Both the position numbers and the translations under genes were made by a program. Positions 57,495 through 64,000 of a stretch of 64,000 nt of DNA are shown here, in pieces. This DNA comes from Ctena decussata. Taxonomy: Eukaryota > Mollusca > Bivalvia > Lucinida > Lucinidae. The stretch spans positions 51,272,858 to 51,336,857 of the forward strand of contig OZ022503.1 in NCBI GenBank assembly GCA_963989385.1, written 5' to 3'. Within the stretch, counting starts at the first letter, position 1; every line of letters begins with the position of its first letter. The notes beneath the pieces are model-generated. The model did not search any database. It worked only from the letters and a program-made list of their open reading frames with translations, and was not told the DNA's origin.

Positions 57495-58791
57495 CCGATT
57501 ATCTAAATAAAGGCCTCAAACTCCTCAGCAGAATTGGCAGAAACCATTGAAGAGGAGAGACTTAGGAATAGTCCTGAGGAAGAACGAATTTTCAGGGCAT
57601 CACTATATGCAAGGTATATAGTGTATTGTGAGTCATGGGATGCCCTAGTCCTTCTCGACTTTGGTGCGGGGGTGAAGTACTTCTCTTTCTCATGGGAAAC
57701 TGAACCAGAGTGACTCTTGTAAAAGAAGGTTAAGGAGGACTGCTGCCGGCGGGCCTCCAGGGATGGCCACTCAAGTTCGTCCAGCATATCGCCGACACTA
57801 CTTGTGTTCCACCATCGCCTGCAGGTCTACCTGGCAGCTGTTCTCTGCACCTTCTCAACCTGCTGAATCTAAGTTTTATCATAGGGATGCCAAATAGGTG
57901 CTGCATACTCAAGTTGAGGGCGAACCAAAGTTTGTATGCAGCTTCCTTAGTTTGCCGAGGTGCCAATGCCGAATTGCGCCGCAGAAAACTCATTGTCTTA
58001 GTTGCCTTACTTGCTATATCTGAAATATGTTGACCCCAATCCAAATTGTCTGTAATCGTTTTTCCAAGATATTTGGCGGACTGAACCTGTTCCAATCTTT
58101 GCTGGTGGAGAGAGTAATTAAAGTGTATTGGCTTGCTTGGGAGGTGCCGGGTCACCCTCATAGAATGACATTTGGCAACATTAAATTTTATTTGCCAATC
58201 TGGCAATCCATGGGGGGAGAAGATATTCCTATACAAAATACAATCATCAGCAAAGAGACGAACAGATGACCTGATGTTATCTGGAAGATCATTAATGAAA
58301 ATTAGAAAAAGGACCGGTCCTAAGACCGATCTTTGAGGGACACCAGGTAGGACCGGGACTGGATCTAAGGCATGGCCATCTAAAACCACGCTTCGAGAGC
58401 ACTCAGAGAGCCATGAAGTGATCCACTTATGAGAAGATCCTCTAATCTCGCAATAATCTAATTTGTACAATAGCCTCCTGTGTGGTACCTTGTCAAAGGC
58501 CTTTGCGAAATCCATAATAATCACATCAGTCTGTTTGTGGCCACGAATTAGGGCACCATCCAGGCTGCTTACCAAATCGTGGTAGAAGTGAACAAGCTGG
58601 GTTTCGCAAGACCTCTGACTTCGGAAATCATGCTGACAGTCAGCAAGAATGGCATATCGGATACGGTTAATTGGTTTATCAGATACATTTTCTGGCACAT
58701 CGGACAGGTTTTCCACAATAATGACAATTGTCACCTTTGCTGACAAATTTGCTTCACTTCCCTGTATCCAACTCGTGGGATAGGGTGCCAT
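57495..58791 (-). pseudogene. Broken CR1/Jockey-like LINE reverse transcriptase
   Basis: The minus-strand frame 58791-57730 (353 codons) has motif A (VIIMDFAKAFDKVPH), motif B (LPGVPQRSVLGPVLFLIFIN) and motif C (RLFADDCILY, so FADD is intact). The peptide then jumps from MDCQI-like coding to WQIKFNVAKCHSMRV: the roughly 20 residues usually found there are missing. After EAAYK the frame shifts. The adjacent frame carries LVRPQLEYAAPIWHPYDKT, a TAG, IQQVEKVQRTAAR and another TAG, then a third segment 57787-57503 gives MLDELEWPSLEARRQQSS to the C-terminus. The endonuclease is absent (5' truncation). Inactive. Confidence 0.9.
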
Positions 58792-58839
58792 GGTTCGATG
58801 ATTGCATGTGACGGTACAGCTCCATTTATTTTTCTATGG

Positions 58840-59683
58840 TTTAAAGGCAGGATTTCTGAACCCCCCGGTAGAGGAATAGCTACCTGTATGAGGCAGTTAG
58901 TGGGCGTGGCTTAGCTACTGTGCAGATTAGACCACTGTCCTGTTTTAGCTGATAAGAGATAACCCTCAGGCAATGTGTTACCTTGTCATAAAATTGGTTA
59001 ATTTTTATAATATTTGAAAAAAATACTATGAAATTTGAAGGCTTTGTAACTTTATTGAGAATAATGTCATCAATGCAAAAGTAGAATAATCTTGGTTTTA
59101 CTTATGAAACAATTTTTTATCAAAATACTAATTAATGATATTCTAAAATTAGTAAAATAAAAATCATGTTGTCTAGAGTTCAACCTCTTTCATTCTTTTA
59201 TGAAATTCAAGTAATAATAATCACTACTAATTTCACTGTAACAATAACTTTTATCTAAATTGGTAGATGAGATTTCTATTTTTCGCTGATTTAGTTTTAT
59301 ATCAACAAGATAAAAAATGAAATCAAATATATATTGTGTATACTAATATGCTTTCTTTTTTTTCAATTTTATGAAAATTATCCAAATAAATTCTAAAATA
59401 ATCTAATCATATTTTGTTTCTAATTATTTATTATATCAAATCATTATTATTTTTCCTAATTGTTTATCATATTTGCATGGATTCCTATGTGATAAAACAG
59501 CATAGTCACTGAGCTGATAAGAAGTGTCAATCATTCCACAGGTAGATACCCGGCAAATTAACAGCCAATCAAATTAGAGATAATTCTACAGGAGCTACTG
59601 TAGATGTTTACCCTTTGGTGGCTATTGGAAAACTGAGAATAGGTAGCTAATTTTGCCTTTTATAGTCCACTCCTGCCTTTAAA
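58840..59683. mobile_element. TTAA-bounded MITE-like element, about 840 bp
   Basis: TTTAAAGGCAGGA at 58840 and its exact inverse at 59671-59683. A second matching block (TAGCTACCT) lies inside each end. TTAA at both junctions fits piggyBac or Kolobok insertion. The centre (about 58990-59480) is very AT-rich with no frame. Confidence 0.7.
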
Positions 59684-59918
59684 GACTTACTTTCGGCGTA
59701 TATGAAAAGGGAGGCACCTTAATACCACATTCAGTAAACATACTCTTTCCCAGTTCCTTAGATCTAAGGATTCTCTTATCTAAGTGATTATGAGTGTCAT
59801 AAAATCCCTTCACTGTTGCCTCATTAAGAGGTTCTCTTTAGAATCCCTGCTGATTCCTTGTTTGGCGTCTCAAATTTCCATATTACAATACATATAACTG
59901 GTCACTAGGCTGTTATAT

Positions 59919-60106
59919 AGGGTGGAGTCGGGTAACTTCGGATAGCGGGTAAATTCGGACAGTGACTTTTTCCCTTTATATGTCAGTTGTTTGGAATTAA
60001 AACAAAATTAACAGGGCAAAAAGTGAAAATCCTGATGAGACGGCTCAGCCGTCTCATCTTGATTTTCACAGTTTGCAATGGTATGTCCGCTGTCCGAAGT
60101 TACCCT
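59919..60106. mobile_element. CGGGTAAATTCGGACA-family MITE, copy 4
   Basis: AGGGTGGAGTCGGGTAACTT start, GATGAGACGGCTCAGCCGTC hairpin without a loop, and CCGAAGTTACCCT end. It is the shortest copy. Confidence 0.85.
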
Positions 60107-60227
60107 AATCACAAATGTGTAAGGTTTACAGGTTCACTGTCAGAGGAAACAGCTCTGGTGCTTTCATTTATATCTTCCGTTTTTCAATGGCGGTAAACTC
60201 TTAAATTGATTATATTTTGGAAGGGTT

Positions 60228-61045
60228 TGAAGGAAGTCTTTGAAATTTCAATTTGACTTCACTGCAGCTGGTGTTGTGCCGGGTGGCGTCCGTAAAACGT
60301 CTCCCCATACATCATCCATAATGCAGATTATGTTTTATTTTGTCCTTTGAGATCTGAGGATATATTCAATGGATACTGAGTATATGCAGAGATAAATTGA
60401 TAACAGAAATTTTTGGTTTAGCCTTGTATTCTGTCTAGATTATCGCGTTTTAATCGTTTGGACTCCTATCGATACAAACCAATCATTAAATCGACTGCCT
60501 TGTTAAGAATTACGAATTAAATAACATGATTTTCTCTGACTTTCGTCGCCAGATATTGTCAGGGTCACTTGAGTAGCCGAAACTTTAAAGTATGGCCCAT
60601 GTTCCTTCTTTCAAATATGTTCTGTGCTCTTGAAAGAACTTATAAAGATTTTAGTTTGACTTCATTGCAGCTGGTTTTGTGCCGTGTGGCGGCCGTTGAA
60701 CGTCTCCCCGTACTTCTTCCATAGTGCATAATTATTATACTTTACTTTGTCCTTTGAGATCAGAGGACATATTCAGAGGATATATGACGAGATGTCAGAA
60801 ATTTATGACTGAGTCAGGCTCTTATTCTAGATCATCGCGTTTCAATGGACTTCTTTTGATACTTATCAGTCTTTGAATTGCCTGCCTTGTTAAAAAAGAA
60901 AAAGTACAAAATTACAGTATGCTTGTCTGTGGCTTTCGATGCCAGGTATTGTTAGGGTCACTGATGAGGCTGGAGTAGCCGTTACCTCGAAGTAAGACCC
61001 ATTTTCCTTCTTTTGAATGTGTTCTCAGCTCTTGAAGGAATTAAG
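60228..61045. repeat. Diverged tandem duplication, about 410-420-bp units
   Basis: 60228-60640 and 60650-61045 share, in order, TTTGACTTCAcTGCAGCTGG, GTCTCCCCgTAC, TTTGTCCTTTGAGATC, TCGCGTTT, CTGCCTTGTTAA, GTCAGGGTCACT-like and CCTTCTTTcaAATnTGTTC. No frame is conserved across both. Confidence 0.75.
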
Positions 61046-62108
61046 AGTTTGATTTAGTCATCCAGGGAGCCTATGTAAAAATGCAGTAAACATTGAGGAC
61101 TTCCAATACACCTTAGAGTGACGTCATTTTGTCGTCGGCAATTGCCGAAAAACAGAGGAAGCCGACGCATACGAGTTTGTAGGTTCTTCTGAAGCTTGAT
61201 CTTTAACGGCAGTTATCATGATACAAACACAGGAAATTATTTACAAGGAACGCATATGCGCTGAAAAGAAACTATCGAAGCTGTTTAGTGCAGATAAAAA
61301 TAAAATTGTCTTTCGAGACCAAGTCTTTCTTGATGCACAATGACATTCGGAGCGGTTTCTTTACTATCCATACCAAGCAGCTGAAAGAGGTTTTCGTCCA
61401 ATGCTGACAAACTTTATTTGTACACCCATATGGCTTGATAGACACGCTGATTTCACGCGACAACTGACCAGTCGAAATCAGTCAGTCAAAATATGCATTG
61501 ACCAGTCAAAAAAGGTTAAAAACTCAAGCAAACAGATGTACATGGGCTTTTGTAGCAGAACACCGAATACAATTTTTACTGCAGAATTATACAACCATTT
61601 GCAAACTATGCATCCCAAACGCGACTCGAGTTTTCTCTCCTGTACTAGAAAATTTGCTTTTAATTCCACTCGAAACCACGAAAACAGTGCAGCTAATAGT
61701 AATGTAGAATGTATACCTCCATATTTTCCGCAATATTTTCAACAATGATTGTTTTCCTGGACTAAAATGGCCTTAGAAAATGGGTTGTATCTTAAAGGAA
61801 AGAATATGTTCCTAGTTATGCAAATTCTTTTCCTTTAAGGGTTGCTCCCTATTCAAAAGGGAGACAAAAGTAGATCGGCATAGTGCTTCCCCTGAGAGTT
61901 ACCAATCCACCTTACTTGATCTAGTTTACCCTTTGATTCTCTATACGTTTTTTATAGTTCCATATTTAATTAATCGTTTATGGAGTGCTATACAAATCAA
62001 ATGAAATACTTGCAAATTGACGAACACCGAATTGCAAATATTACGAATATCTATTACGAATATACACAAAATTAAACCAATAAACTATACCAGGAAGTAG
62101 AAGTAACA
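61046..62108. other. Unassigned sequence
   Basis: The frame 61401-61748 (115 codons, plus) and its antisense frames have no recognised domain. Near 61790-61850 a short inverted pair (CCTTAAAGG-type/CTTTCCTTTAAGG) is visible. Confidence 0.4.
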
Positions 62109-62142
62109 TGCCACTTTGTTTGTTTTGTCATGTCGCGGCCCA
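62109..62142. mobile_element. Isolated right terminus of TGAGCC-type MITE
   Basis: CCACTTTGTTTGTTTTGTCA then TGTCGCGGCCCA matches only the last about 33 bp of the family. Confidence 0.6.
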
Positions 62143-62456
62143 AATATTTATGTCAAGGAAAAGAGAAGTACGCCTATACAGCTTGCAAGGAAATGATTCA
62201 TATATTAGGAAACTATTTTCAAATTTAGAACCAAAATGTCAGATAGACGTAAAAAGAAGGAATTGAATGGTAAAAGGAATTGAATGGTAAAAGTACATCT
62301 GAACATAACATATTTACATAATCACAGAAATTCCTATGACGTCGAGGATAGCAGATCATATGTTCGAAGCGTGACCGTCAAATAGGATACTTCGCAGTAT
62401 TTGCCGTTCTCACATTGCGAGTATAACGGCGTTACCTATATACTGTACCTATATAC

Positions 62457-62560
62457 TGGCTGAGGGGCTCGAATCGCAAAATTAGTGGTCCAGGTTCAAA
62501 TCTCTAATAAAGTTAATTTCTCTTCAGCGGGATTCCATTGCATACAGCCAAGCCATGTCT
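62457..62560 (+). mobile_element. tRNA-derived SINE candidate
   Basis: Box A match TGGCTGAGGGG at 62457-62467 and box B match GGTTCAAATCT at 62493-62503, then CGGGATTCCATTGCATACAG as in 17033-17190. Confidence 0.6.
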
Positions 62561-64000
62561 CATGGCTGCTGTCGTTCACTCTGTAATCTCTGAACCAGAG
62601 TGCCTACTTCTGTTAGTCTCTTTGAATTTTCTTCAACTTTTGTAGCGGTGATCCTGTTTCAGGTATGAGCTGTTTGTTTCTGTAGTCTGGCTTCCTCTTC
62701 AAAATGAGCAAATGCCTTGGCATTTTGCATAAAATTTACAGCTATTTCTATGATGAAAAATAGAAGACATTAAAATCATGAATGAACTCTGGTAATTTAT
62801 ACAGTTCGACGGGCCTACTAGGCGTAAACGGATTAAGCCGAATTATTCAACATTATTCAACCGTGCCATGGGAATGCCTGGATTTGGGTATATGCAAGCT
62901 ACAAAACCCACCCCGTTTTTTTTTTCTAGTCAGGACGCTGAAATTCAAAAAGGGCCTATTTTGGCATATTATGAAAGTTTATCATCCCAACTTTAACTTA
63001 GGGTATGGTGTGGTCCTGAAAAGTGGATTCAGGATGTAAAATAAGGGGAGATAACTGGGTACCGAAGAAATGCTAAAAATGATCGACTGTCTTTCTCCTT
63101 ATTTTTATGCCATTTGAAGCGGAGTTTCTAGCATACAACATAAGTTTTAGAAGAAGCCTATTATACTGCTAACGACTGATACTTATTAGCTTTCTATCCA
63201 TTTTGGCTTAAACCCGCAACATTCGGACATATGAGAATATTCCCTAGATGTAAATAAATTGAAGGCAGAATCGTTTTGTTTTCTTTTGCTAGTATATCCT
63301 CCTTTAAAATCATCTTTAAATATCAGAAGAATTACATCCTGCTTGATTCCTTGTCATTCTCCTATGTTACTACTTGAATTAACGAAGAATTGACGTAAAT
63401 AACATTTATACAAACTGTATTCCATTACATCACAGCTAATCAGCAACCTTCACCAACTCCCAGGAAAAGTCTCATTAATACGGTATTCAGACATTTTTTA
63501 AGAAATATTGTTGACAGAAGTTTGTCGCTATTTTCACCAAGCAGTTTAAGGCCCTCGCAAGCTGCGTTTTATACGTGAAACAGAAAAGAGAGTTGTTATT
63601 TGTTAAAAGACTTGACAAATACTGAACAAACCGTGTTTTTTGCTGTTTCTTTCTTCTTGTAGCAAAGCTCAACACTTTTGCTGACATGATTATACAACGG
63701 TTCAATTTTCTTACTGCGCTTTTCATGACACTAACATACGTGACTTTTAGTCAAAGCAATATAAAAGAAACAAATAGATAAATTGAGAGACAGAGAAGAT
63801 ATTACCCCAAGGGAAATAAAACTACTGATGCTCTGAACATTGTTATGTATTTAAAGTGGTGTCAGTCAAGTGACAATCAAACATCATCGTTCTTTTTAAT
63901 ATAAATAAATATTAACGTAGGGAATTACTAGTAATTTACACTACAAAACCTGCTGTAACATTAATTATTGAAAAAAAAATCAGTTCATAGAGCATAGAGA
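62561..64000. other. Unassigned sequence
   Basis: No gene or known repeat recognised. Frames at 62782-63039 and 63487-63726 have no family features. Confidence 0.4.

Noticed and set aside
61401..61748. 115-codon plus-strand frame
   Set aside because: No family motif, no splice or promoter context, overlapped by other frames on both strands.

Overview
This 64 kb window looks like nuclear DNA of a mollusc, most likely a marine bivalve (a venerid-clam-like genome). That is an inference from the AT-rich, intron-style sequence, the very dense miniature inverted-repeat elements, the tRNA-derived SINEs with a CACTCACTCA tail and the elements bounded by AGCTCACC hairpins. Nothing bacterial or viral is visible. 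Almost all of the window is transposon-derived. Only one stretch (about 30642-31337) looks like a host protein-coding exon, and I do not recognise its family. Most open reading frames of 60-100 codons are chance frames or readings through repeats.

Layout. 1-1300: nothing recognised. 1301-6674: ends and 5' transposase remnant of a PIF/Harbinger-type element, loaded with a broken LINE (1827-3380), degenerate tandem units (3480-4085) and a roughly 1.1 kb foldback repeat (about 4590-5690). 6683-26740: mostly MITEs, SINE pieces, a LINE 3' end (14770-15130), a 909-bp mariner-type element (20423-21331) and minisatellites. 26745-28900: an element built of about 450-bp internal tandem units. 30642-31337: the orphan exon. 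31340-34495: more tandem-unit elements, a palindromic MITE and a CACTG-ended element. 35384-39345: a second, inverted copy of the 450-bp-unit element, split by a 2.4-kb inserted element whose ends are arrays of a 14-bp motif and whose target duplication is still readable. 39375-46905: repeats, two minisatellite arrays and a third copy of the 450-bp-unit element. 47174-49604: a nested stack holding a Harbinger element (frameshifted transposase N-terminus plus a Myb/SANT-like second gene on the other strand). 49798-50517: tandem repeat carrying a small palindrome. 50520-56090: mostly unassigned. 56098-56264: an intact SINE with a 13-bp target duplication. 56856-57492: an inverted-repeat element with seven copies of a 16-bp palindrome. 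57490-58791: a broken CR1/Jockey-like LINE. 58840-59683: a TTAA-bounded element. 59919-64000: MITE, tandem duplication and unassigned sequence.

How the parts relate. No operon or host pathway can be read here. The recurring theme is non-autonomous DNA elements whose ends carry several copies of a short motif (CGCATTTTTCACA; TTATGGnnnnCCATAA; GACGTTTCGGACCC; CGGGTAAATTCGGACA). Such end arrays resemble transposase-binding iterons. No matching transposase is encoded in the window, so the proteins that moved these elements must lie elsewhere or be extinct. Family names rest on motifs read by eye. No database search was run.
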